Assembly (NCBI GenBank): GCA_945619025.1
Contig: CALZBJ010000022.1
Coordinates: 1 to 29,587, forward strand
Length of the DNA stretch: 29,587 bases
Source of the DNA: CALZBJ01 sp945619025
Lineage (GTDB): Bacteria > Pseudomonadota > Gammaproteobacteria > Cardiobacteriales > Wohlfahrtiimonadaceae
Direction: 5' to 3'
Position numbers and translations under genes: made by a program. The notes below the pieces were generated by a model. The model did no database searches. It was given only the letters and a program-made list of their open reading frames with translations, and had not been told where the DNA came from. Below, in pieces: positions 1 through 6,245 of this stretch (within the stretch, counting starts at the first letter, position 1; each line of letters opens with the position of its first letter).

Positions 1-32
1 GCGGTGCCGTCCTTGGATTCTCATGTGATTCA

Positions 33-41
33 CCCCCCCCC
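33..41. repeat. Nine-C homopolymer tract
   Basis: Nine consecutive C residues lie 39 bases upstream of the rhodanese start. On the minus strand they are a G9 run placed 8 bases before an ATG (24 to 22) that would open a gene leaving the window at base 1. Such tracts can change length by slipped-strand replication. Whether anything is controlled by it cannot be seen here because the neighbouring sequence is cut off. Confidence 0.85.
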
Positions 42-80
42 TGTTTTTCGCCCCTATCTTACTAAGGCAAGGAGCCTTAT

Positions 81-335
81 ATGCTGATCATTGATGTGCG
101 CACACCGGATGAATTTAATGACGGACATTTAGCCGATGCGATTCATATTGAATATCAATATATTTTAATGATGATCGATCAATATGCGCCGGATAAAACC
201 GCTGAAATTGGGCTCTATTGCCACGCCGGCGTTCGCTCAGCCTATGCACAATATGCCCTTTTAGATGCGGGCTATATCAATGCCGTCAATCTTGGTGGAT
301 TTGATCAGTTAAAACGGCATTACCCCTTTGTCTAA
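81..335 (+). CDS. Single-domain rhodanese (sulfurtransferase), cytoplasmic
   Basis: An 84-residue rhodanese-fold protein. It starts with the usual 'IDVRTPDEF' strand/turn and carries the active-site loop C47-H-A-G-V-R-S53, in which Cys47 would carry the persulfide. The length matches minimal one-domain rhodaneses of the PspE/GlpE size class. There is no signal peptide, so a cytoplasmic role is expected; PspE itself is periplasmic. The start is set by AAGGAG seven bases upstream. It ends 159 bases before the antiporter gene and is probably transcribed separately. The substrate (thiosulfate, a persulfide or other sulfur donor) cannot be told from sequence. The family assignment is firm; the physiological role is open. 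Confidence 0.9.
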   Translation: MLIIDVRTPDEFNDGHLADAIHIEYQYILMMIDQYAPDKTAEIGLYCHAGVRSAYAQYALLDAGYINAVNLGGFDQLKRHYPFV

Positions 336-427
336 TTCTTAAAAAAGTCCGTTTAATTCTCACAATTATTCACAAAAAACTTTCCTTTAAAAACAACATT
401 AAGCCCGCCTTAAGTGTCGCTTTTCCC

Positions 428-455
428 TTGAATCAACCTCGTAATGCGCTAAACT
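428..455 (+). promoter_or_regulatory. Possible sigma70 promoter for the antiporter gene
   Basis: TTGAAT at 428-433 and TAAACT at 450-455 are separated by 16 bases and lie 40 bases before the antiporter start. Both boxes are imperfect, so this is only a candidate. Confidence 0.3.
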
Positions 456-494
456 GAGTCAAACCCCTTCTTTCCCACGGCATAAGGTTTCGCT

Positions 495-2141
495 ATGGAC
501 GTTTTACTCACGGTCTTACTGCTTATTTTAATGGCAGCCTCTTCCAGCATTATCCAGACATTTATCCCGATCAAAACCCCGCTTCCGATCTTACAAATTG
601 TAATCGGTTGCGCCGTTGCGCTGATCGGATTTGAAGTAGAACTCCGCCCCGATCTTTTTCTCATTCTCTTTATCCCGCCACTACTCTTTGAAGATGCGCG
701 GAAAATGCCGATTTATGAATTTGTGCGCTCGGGAAGGGAGATTCTTAGCCTTGCGCTCACCCTTGTCTTTATTACCGTGATCGGGCTTGGATTTTTGATC
801 CACTGGATCTTGCCAGAGATGCCGATCTACGTCGCCATTGCGCTTGCGGCCGTTCTCTCCCCAACGGATGCGGTGGCGCTTTCGGGCATTGTCGGGAAAG
901 GTCGCCTGTCGAAAAAGATGATGCGGATTTTAGAAGGTGAGGCGCTTATGAATGATGCCTCGGCGCTGGTTTCTCTTAAATTTGCAATTTTAGCGGCCAT
1001 CGGAACGATCTCCATTGCTACCACCAAAGATGTCGCCACAATTGGGCTCGATTTTTTAAAGCTGTCTATCGGCGGATTGATCATCGGTGCCGGCGCCACT
1101 TGGATCTATCTCAAACTTGTTCAACTTTTTAGTAAAACAAAAGATGATGACCCGGCGGTACAAACCATCTTTTTAATGCTGGTGCCCTTCTTTATTTATG
1201 TAATTGCCGAAGAGGCTGGCGTATCAGGGATTTTGGCCGCAGTAGCCTCCGGGATGCTCGTCGGGCACTCAGGACTTATGACGCGCGCGCCGATTCAGAT
1301 GCGATTTCGCGCCAATAGTGCTTGGTCGCTCCTTGAATATGTCTTAAATGGGGTGGTATTTATCCTGCTGGGTCTTCAAATCCCGGGAATTATTGAATAC
1401 TCGATGGAGCGGGCGAATGCGGAAGTAACGATCAATTTTATGACACTCTTTATCGATGTCTTTTGGATCTACGCATTTTTAATACTACTTCGTTTTAGCT
1501 GGCTGTTGACGATGAAACTCTTTAGCCAATTTGTCTTTAAACGCTTTCCCATGCAATTTCGCGATTTTAGCGTGCGCGAGCTTCTTATTCTCACCTTTTC
1601 CGGCGTTCGTGGTGCGGTCACGCTTGCAGCCGCCCTTTCAATCCCGCTCATTATTAGTACTCGTTATCAAGTGATTTTCTTAGCGGCCGGCGTGATTGTT
1701 CTCTCGTTAATTGTTGGGGTGATTATTTTGCCGATTCTGCTCAAAGGATTTACCCTCGATTTAGCCTTCCAAGTGGAAGAGGAGTCCAAAGCCAAAGAGA
1801 TGATGACTGTTGCGGCGACCCACGGCGTTCAGACCCTGCAAGAAAGACTCTGCAACAATACCGATAATGAGGAAGAGCAACAACATATTAAACAAGTTGT
1901 CGGACAAGTGCTCCATGAGGTTGAGCGTTATAACGGACAGACCGATTACAGCCCCGAAGCGCAAGAGCTCGAGCTCCGCATTCGCTTAACCGCCCTTCAG
2001 TCTCAGCGCGGGGAAGTTTACCGGTTAAAAGCCTCAAAAGCGATCAGTTTAGAGACTGCCGATAAGCTCATTTATGAGATCGATCTTGCAGAAACATGGC
2101 TCCAAGGGAAACGTCGTAAAGGGGAAAAGGCCTCCCATTAA
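495..2141 (+). CDS. CPA1-family Na+(or K+)/H+ antiporter
   Basis: A 548-residue inner-membrane cation/proton antiporter of the CPA1 (NhaP-type) family. Visible hallmarks are PPLLFEDARKM near 61-71, the S122-P-T-D-A-V-A segment, E147-G-E-A-L-M-N-D-A154ff with the paired N153-D154 expected to bind cation and proton, and the SGVRG motif at 369-373 followed by a hydrophobic helix. About a dozen membrane spans fill residues 3-420. Residues about 425-548 form a charged, helical cytoplasmic tail typical of longer CPA1 members and probably regulatory. A likely ribosome site (AAGG) precedes the ATG. The role would be pH and salt homeostasis; ion preference is not readable. The gene is monocistronic by spacing. 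Confidence 0.9.
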   Translation: MDVLLTVLLLILMAASSSIIQTFIPIKTPLPILQIVIGCAVALIGFEVELRPDLFLILFIPPLLFEDARKMPIYEFVRSGREILSLALTLVFITVIGLGFLIHWILPEMPIYVAIALAAVLSPTDAVALSGIVGKGRLSKKMMRILEGEALMNDASALVSLKFAILAAIGTISIATTKDVATIGLDFLKLSIGGLIIGAGATWIYLKLVQLFSKTKDDDPAVQTIFLMLVPFFIYVIAEEAGVSGILAAVASGMLVGHSGLMTRAPIQMRFRANSAWSLLEYVLNGVVFILLGLQIPGIIEYSMERANAEVTINFMTLFIDVFWIYAFLILLRFSWLLTMKLFSQFVFKRFPMQFRDFSVRELLILTFSGVRGAVTLAAALSIPLIISTRYQVIFLAAGVIVLSLIVGVIILPILLKGFTLDLAFQVEEESKAKEMMTVAATHGVQTLQERLCNNTDNEEEQQHIKQVVGQVLHEVERYNGQTDYSPEAQELELRIRLTALQSQRGEVYRLKASKAISLETADKLIYEIDLAETWLQGKRRKGEKASH

Positions 2142-2248
2142 TCGCGCCGCTTTAAGAAATAATCAACCAATTATTAGGCGATTCGTCGCTAAATTGAGTG
2201 ACGCAACCTATAATAAACGTTTTCAAAGCCGTTAAAAGCATCAAAATT

Positions 2249-3142
2249 ATGGAACATACGCTTCGTTTTATTCAGGATCAAACCAGCCTCGACGAATGGT
2301 GTCGGGCGCAATATAACACCATTTCGCTACTCGCAGTCGATACCGAGTTTATGCGGGTAAAGACCTATTTCCCGAAATTGTGTCTGATCCAATTGGCAAC
2401 CGAAACGGAGCTTGTCTGCGTCGATCCGCTCGCCATTGATGATTTATCAAGTTTAAGCAATCTGTTAACGGCGCCGAATATCTTAAAAATTCTCCACGCC
2501 GCAAGCCAAGACATTGAAGCAATTGTCCATGAACTCGACATTCTCCCCGCACCCATTTTTGATACGCAGATCGCCATCAATGTGATGGGAGAGCACGATA
2601 ATTTAATGAGCTATCAAGAGATGATCGATCGTTATCAAGGCATTCATCTTGAAAAGGATCAGGCGCGCACGCAGTGGGATCATCGCCCGCTCTCGCCTCG
2701 TCAAATTGAATATGCGTACGACGATGTGCGCTATCTCATCAATTGCTATGAGATTCTTGAGTATCAAATTACCGATAAAGGGCTTGAGTCTAATCTTAAA
2801 AACGCTCATAAAGTCTTTGAAGATCGCACTCATTATGAGCCTGATTGTGAAAATGCGTGGAAAAAAGTGAAAGGCTACAAACGCCTGCGCCGTATTGAAA
2901 AGCAGCTCTTAATGAAACTCGCAAAAGCGCGGGAAATTATGGCCGTACGCCGCAATCTTCCAAAGCGATGGATCATTAAAGATCAAGAGCTCACCGAGCT
3001 TTCCAAACGGTTTTCATCGCAAAATAATAATCTCGACACCGATGAGATCTTAAATAAATTTAATCCCGATATTAAAAAGACACTCGAAGAGGCGATCATC
3101 AATTTTTGGAATCTCGGTAGCGACAACTCGACCTCACTTTAA
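2249..3142 (+). CDS. rnd: Ribonuclease D, short form
   Basis: A 3'-to-5' exoribonuclease of the DEDD group that trims tRNA and other stable RNA precursors. Motif I is D31-T-E33-F; motif II is H83 to D88 (HAASQD); motif III is Y155-x3-D159 (YAYDD). A helical HRDC-like segment follows at about 209-285. I chose the ATG at 2249 over an in-frame GTG at 2198: family members begin close to this point relative to DTEF, and a TATAAT-like box (2209-2214) falls between the two. No strong ribosome site precedes either. At 297 residues it is clearly shorter than E. coli RNase D (375), so the second C-terminal HRDC-type region is missing or reduced. It is followed directly by a strong terminator. Confidence 0.9.
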   Translation: MEHTLRFIQDQTSLDEWCRAQYNTISLLAVDTEFMRVKTYFPKLCLIQLATETELVCVDPLAIDDLSSLSNLLTAPNILKILHAASQDIEAIVHELDILPAPIFDTQIAINVMGEHDNLMSYQEMIDRYQGIHLEKDQARTQWDHRPLSPRQIEYAYDDVRYLINCYEILEYQITDKGLESNLKNAHKVFEDRTHYEPDCENAWKKVKGYKRLRRIEKQLLMKLAKAREIMAVRRNLPKRWIIKDQELTELSKRFSSQNNNLDTDEILNKFNPDIKKTLEEAIINFWNLGSDNSTSL

Positions 3143-3154
3143 AATGCGTGGCAT

Positions 3155-3189
3155 AAAAAAGGATCTCTATTTATAAGAGATCCTTTTTT
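3155..3189. terminator. Bidirectional intrinsic terminator (rnd / nitroreductase)
   Basis: A perfect 14-bp stem (3155-3168 with 3176-3189) with a 7-base loop, A-rich on the left arm and T-rich on the right, so it works in both directions. It sits between rnd on + and the nitroreductase gene on -. Confidence 0.92.
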
Positions 3190-3239
3190 GTTACTGCAAC
3201 CTTATATCTTTTATATCTACATAGATCTATATAGGGCGA

Positions 3240-3836
3240 TTATTTTCCGGCAACGATCACGCGCTCGTCATCATCCATAAATGTTTTTTCAGCGGCGGGC
3301 GATTCAATCGAACCAAACGGCATCTGCGCGCGAAGTGACCAAGTTTTTGGAATATCCCACGCCTTACGCACTTCCTCATCAATAAGAGGATTGTAATGCT
3401 GTAACGATGCGCCAATTCCCGCTTCACTGAACGCAAGCCATAACGCTAATTGTGCCATACCGCTCGCCTGCTCTGACCAAATTGGGAAATTATCCGCATA
3501 GAGCGCAAACTGCTCCTGAAGCCCTTCGACTACCGCTTGATCTTCAAAAAAGAGCACCGTTCCAAAGCCTACCGCAAAGCTATTGAGTTTCGTTTCCGTC
3601 GCCGCAAATGCCTCTGCTGGCACCATTTGACGCAAAATCTCTTTAGCAATATCCCACACGCGCTGGTGCTCTTCCCCAAGTAAAACTAACGCGCGCGAAC
3701 TTTGCGAATTAAACGAAGAGGGGGATTCCCGTAAAACCTTTTTCACCAATGCTTCAATCGCATCGGGCGCCATCTCGACATTTTTCCCTAAATGATAGAT
3801 CGAGCGACGGGTTTCCAATAATTGTGTAAAGCTCAT
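3240..3836 (-). CDS. Nitroreductase-family oxidoreductase (Frm2/Hbn1-like)
   Basis: A 198-residue FMN-dependent oxidoreductase of the nitroreductase fold. The N-terminal 'LLETRRSIYHLGKN' and the following 'SPSSFNSQSSR' segment match the FMN phosphate-contacting region of this family and point to the Frm2/Hbn1-like branch. 'FGTVLFFED' and 'GIGASLQHYNP' are further family blocks. The start at 3836 is chosen because AAGGAG lies eight bases upstream; an in-frame ATG at 3878 has no such site. The cytoplasmic enzyme would reduce nitro compounds or quinones with NAD(P)H; the physiological substrate is unknown. The gene is alone on the minus strand and ends at the shared terminator. Confidence 0.88.
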   Translation of the reverse strand: MSFTQLLETRRSIYHLGKNVEMAPDAIEALVKKVLRESPSSFNSQSSRALVLLGEEHQRVWDIAKEILRQMVPAEAFAATETKLNSFAVGFGTVLFFEDQAVVEGLQEQFALYADNFPIWSEQASGMAQLALWLAFSEAGIGASLQHYNPLIDEEVRKAWDIPKTWSLRAQMPFGSIESPAAEKTFMDDDERVIVAGK

Positions 3837-3905
3837 ATAGCACTCCTTATGTTGTCTATTTTGCAAAGGCGTTTTCATCTAAAATCGCGCTCTGCCTACC
3901 CGTCT

Positions 3906-3933
3906 ATCATACAAAACTTTGCTTTTTTGATAA
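3906..3933 (-). promoter_or_regulatory. Possible promoter for the nitroreductase gene
   Basis: On the minus strand, TTATCA (3933-3928) and TATGAT (3911-3906) are separated by 16 bases, about 70 bases upstream of the start. A 15-bp dyad, GTTTTC-AGC-GAAAAC (3976-3990), lies further upstream and could be an operator. The rest of the 3837-4055 gap shows no gene. Confidence 0.4.
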
Positions 3934-4055
3934 ATAGCGACACGCCAAACGCACTGTTTCACTCATAGAACAATCGTTTTCAGCGAAAACCGCCCCATAA
4001 AACAATGAGCACAAATCTTTTTATCGCTTTGACTAAAATTTGCCTAATTTTGGGC

Positions 4056-4083
4056 TTTACATTTAACGAAAAAACCGTAGAAT
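4056..4083 (+). promoter_or_regulatory. Upstream (distal) promoter of the tRNA-Leu unit
   Basis: TTTACA (4056-4061), 16 bases, then TAGAAT (4078-4083). It lies 102 bases upstream of a second, better promoter, so the tRNA appears to have tandem promoters. Between them are two inverted repeats (4107-4123 and 4135-4156). Confidence 0.5.
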
Positions 4084-4106
4084 AGTCCTCGTTGATTCGG
4101 TTTCAC

Positions 4107-4156
4107 CTCTCAAAATTTGAGAGCAAAACAAAATCCTAAACTGATTAAAATTTAGG
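4107..4156. repeat. Two consecutive inverted repeats between tandem promoters
   Basis: CTCTCAAA (4107-4114) and TTTGAGAG (4116-4123) form a near-perfect palindrome. CCTAAA (4135-4140) and TTTAGG (4151-4156) form a second repeat with a 10-base spacer, its right arm touching the -35 box at 4158. They could be operators or hairpins in RNA started at the distal promoter. Confidence 0.6.
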
Positions 4157-4157
4157 T

Positions 4158-4185
4158 TTGACGAAACTGAAAAAGTCTGTATAAT
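4158..4185 (+). promoter_or_regulatory. Strong sigma70 promoter of tRNA-Leu
   Basis: TTGACG (4158-4163), 16-base spacer, TATAAT (4180-4185). The predicted transcript start is about six bases before the mature tRNA 5' end. Confidence 0.85.
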
Positions 4186-4197
4186 TTACAGCTTATT

Positions 4198-4281
4198 GCG
4201 AGTGTGGCGAAATTGGTATACGCGCTAGACTTAGGATCTAGTGGTTCATCCGTGAGAGTTCGAGTCTCTCCACTCGCACCA
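4198..4281 (+). tRNA. tRNA-Leu, anticodon UAG
   Basis: The 84-nt cloverleaf is complete. The acceptor stem is GCGAGTG (4198-4204) with CACTCGC (4271-4277), then discriminator A and an encoded CCA (4279-4281). The anticodon stem CTAGA/TCTAG (4225-4229, 4237-4241) holds loop CTTAGGA with anticodon TAG at 4232-4234. The T arm is GAGAG-TTCGAGT-CTCTC (4254-4270). A class II variable arm lies at 4242-4253. It decodes CUN leucine codons. A hairpin (4293-4309) and a terminator follow in the 3' trailer. Confidence 0.97.
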
Positions 4282-4319
4282 TACAAGTTTATGGTGATGA
4301 ATATTCACCTTAATAAAAG

Positions 4320-4349
4320 AAAAGGTGCTTATATGGCGCCTTTTTTTTT
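4320..4349 (+). terminator. Intrinsic terminator after tRNA-Leu
   Basis: A 9-bp stem (4320-4328 with 4336-4344, one G-T pair), a 7-base loop and a run of nine T. It ends only 40 bases before tig. I see no convincing separate tig promoter in those 40 bases, so part of tig expression may come from read-through. Confidence 0.88.
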
Positions 4350-4389
4350 GTTTATACACAACCATAATTAAATTTCAGGTATAAAAGAT

Positions 4390-5691
4390 ATGTCAACCAT
4401 TGAAACATTAGAAGGACTTAAACGTCACACCGTTATCGAGCTTGACCAAGCTGCTGTTCAAGCTGAAGTTAAAACACGTTTAAAAGATCTATCTAAACGC
4501 ATTCGTTTAGACGGCTTCCGCCCTGGTAAAGTGCCAGTAAGCGTTGTGCAAAAAATGCACGGTGATCAAGTGAAATACGAAGTTATCAATGATCAAATTG
4601 GTCAGGCATACCGCGCATTCCTAGAAGAAAACAAAGATCTTAAAACTGCAGGCTATCCTGAAATTTCAGTGGTCGAAGGCGAAGAGTACAAATTCAACGT
4701 TAACTTTGAAGTAATGCCAGAGTTTGAACTTCAAGGGTTAGACGGTCTTAAAGCAACGAAAATCGAAGCTGAAGTAAAAGATGAAGATCTTGACCTTATG
4801 CTCGAGCGTTTACAAAAACAACAATCTAAATGGAACGTTGTTGAGCGCGCTGCTGCAAACGATGACCGCGTTAAAATCGATTTCGTGGGCCGCGTTGATG
4901 GCGAAGAATTCGAAGGCGGTAAAGGTACAGACGTTCCTTTAGTGCTTGGTTCAGGTTCAATGATCCCAGGTTTTGAAGACCAAATCGTAGGCCTTTCAAC
5001 CGGCGATACTAAAACCATCGAAGTGACCTTCCCTGAAGAGTATCATTCAGAAAACTTAAAAGGCAAAGCCGCTGAGTTTGACATCACTGTAAATGAAGTT
5101 GCTGAAATGGAACTTCCTGCCATTGATGAAGAATTCGCGAAAAACTTAGGCATCGAAGATGGTAAAGTTGAATCACTTCGTGCAGAGCTTAAGAAAAACA
5201 TGGAGCGCGAGCTTAAATCAGCGCTACAAAACAGCTTCAAAAACTCAATGATGGAATCACTTGCTGCGGCAAATGAAATTGAAGTTCCAAATGCGTTAGT
5301 GAATGCTGAAGTTCAAAACATGGCACGCCAATCAAACTTCCCAGAAGCGCAAAACCAAGAGCAAGCGGCTCAATTAATGGAAATTGCTATGAGCTCATTT
5401 GGTGAAGAAGCAAAAAAACGCGCACGCCTTGGTCTTTTAATCGCGAAAGTGATCGAAGATAACAAAATTGAACTCGACGATAAATACGTTGAAGCACGTT
5501 TAAACATGCTTGCTGAAACCTATGAAGATCCTGAAGAAGTGCTTGCTTACTTCCGCTCTAACGAAGAGAACATGCGCCAAGTTCAAAACATCGCGCTAGA
5601 AGATCAAATCGTTGACGTTCTTGCTGAAAAAGCAGAGATCGTTACTGAAGAGAAAGCATTCCAAGACGTAATGAACGCAAGCTTCCAGTAA
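4390..5691 (+). CDS. tig: Trigger factor, ribosome-bound chaperone and prolyl isomerase
   Basis: A 433-residue trigger factor that docks at the ribosomal exit tunnel and folds nascent chains. The ribosome-binding signature G42-F-R-P-G-K-V-P49 is intact. The FKBP-type peptidyl-prolyl isomerase domain spans about 155-240 (DFVGRVDGEEFEGG; IPGFEDQIVG). The C-terminal helical arms (about 245-425) form the substrate cradle. Length and domain order are standard (432 in E. coli). The ribosome site is weak (AGGT about ten bases upstream). It usually heads a tig-clpP-clpX-lon cluster in gammaproteobacteria; here rpsU follows, so the protease genes are elsewhere. Codon choice looks more optimised than in its neighbours, as expected for an abundant protein. 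Confidence 0.97.
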   Translation: MSTIETLEGLKRHTVIELDQAAVQAEVKTRLKDLSKRIRLDGFRPGKVPVSVVQKMHGDQVKYEVINDQIGQAYRAFLEENKDLKTAGYPEISVVEGEEYKFNVNFEVMPEFELQGLDGLKATKIEAEVKDEDLDLMLERLQKQQSKWNVVERAAANDDRVKIDFVGRVDGEEFEGGKGTDVPLVLGSGSMIPGFEDQIVGLSTGDTKTIEVTFPEEYHSENLKGKAAEFDITVNEVAEMELPAIDEEFAKNLGIEDGKVESLRAELKKNMERELKSALQNSFKNSMMESLAAANEIEVPNALVNAEVQNMARQSNFPEAQNQEQAAQLMEIAMSSFGEEAKKRARLGLLIAKVIEDNKIELDDKYVEARLNMLAETYEDPEEVLAYFRSNEENMRQVQNIALEDQIVDVLAEKAEIVTEEKAFQDVMNASFQ

Positions 5692-5733
5692 GCAGCAACA
5701 CATTCGCCCTACGCGAAATGTAAATTTGACGAT

Positions 5734-5764
5734 AAAAGCCTTTTGAACTTTACAAAAGGCTTTT
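5734..5764 (+). terminator. Intrinsic terminator after tig
   Basis: A perfect 12-bp stem (5734-5745 with 5753-5764) and a 7-base loop, ending in a T-rich tail. The loop and right arm contain the -35 box of the rpsU promoter. Confidence 0.88.
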
Positions 5765-5778
5765 ATTTTGTGTATAAT
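5749..5778 (+). promoter_or_regulatory. rpsU promoter embedded in the tig terminator
   Basis: TTTACA (5749-5754), 18 bases, then a perfect TATAAT (5773-5778). The -35 box overlaps the loop and first bases of the right arm of the tig terminator. The leader to rpsU is about 60 bases. Confidence 0.75.
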
Positions 5779-5844
5779 AGTCAATTCGAGTTCTTTTAAA
5801 TAAGAACATTTTTATTTAAATTATTATTAATTGAGGTGATATAG

Positions 5845-6060
5845 ATGCCTTCCGTCAAGATTCGTGAAAATGAACCATTTGACGTCGCTATGCGTCGTTT
5901 CAGACGTTCTTGTGAAAAAGCTGGTATTGTTTCAGAAGTTCGTGCACGTGAATTCTATGAAAAACCAACGCAAGAAAGAAAGCGTAAGGCAGCGGCGGCA
6001 AAAAAACGTCATTATAAACGTATAATGCGTGAATCAAACCGTCGTATTCGTTACTACTAG
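5845..6060 (+). CDS. rpsU: 30S ribosomal protein bS21
   Basis: A 71-residue, very basic protein matching bS21 end to end: the 'ENEPFDVAMRRFRRSCEKAGI' core, 'REFYEKPTQERKRK' and a C-terminal basic helix. It binds the 16S rRNA 3' region and helps start translation. The start is backed by a near-perfect ribosome site (GAGGTGAT, 5833-5840). In many gammaproteobacteria rpsU heads rpsU-dnaG-rpoD. Here it is a one-gene unit with its own promoter and terminator, so that macromolecular-synthesis operon is split. Confidence 0.98.
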   Translation: MPSVKIRENEPFDVAMRRFRRSCEKAGIVSEVRAREFYEKPTQERKRKAAAAKKRHYKRIMRESNRRIRYY

Positions 6061-6090
6061 TAGTTATCGAATTCAAATCAAATGATTTCA

Positions 6091-6117
6091 AAGCTCTAAC
6101 ATTGTTAGAGCTTTTTT
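6091..6117 (+). terminator. Intrinsic terminator after rpsU
   Basis: A perfect 10-bp stem (6091-6100 with 6104-6113), a 3-base loop and a T run to 6117. This closes the single-gene rpsU unit. Confidence 0.93.
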
Positions 6118-6174
6118 GTTGCCTGGAAGAAACCCTTTAGTCACTTAATAAAGCACTCAGTAAATCGGGAACAT

Positions 6175-6211
6175 AAAAAACCTCTTAGGAGATGGGCTCA
6201 CTAAGAGGTTT
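6175..6211 (-). terminator. Intrinsic terminator of ilvD
   Basis: An 11-bp perfect stem (6178-6188 with 6201-6211) around a 12-base loop. On the minus strand it is followed by six U (complement of A 6175-6180), 35 bases after the ilvD stop. Confidence 0.88.
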
Positions 6212-6245
6212 GAAGCTTTACTACGTTTTGCTTATTTAATTCTAC

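Noticed and set aside
2198..2248. GTG start adding 17 residues to RNase D
   Set aside because: No ribosome site, extra residues do not fit the family start, and a TATAAT-like box lies inside the extension.
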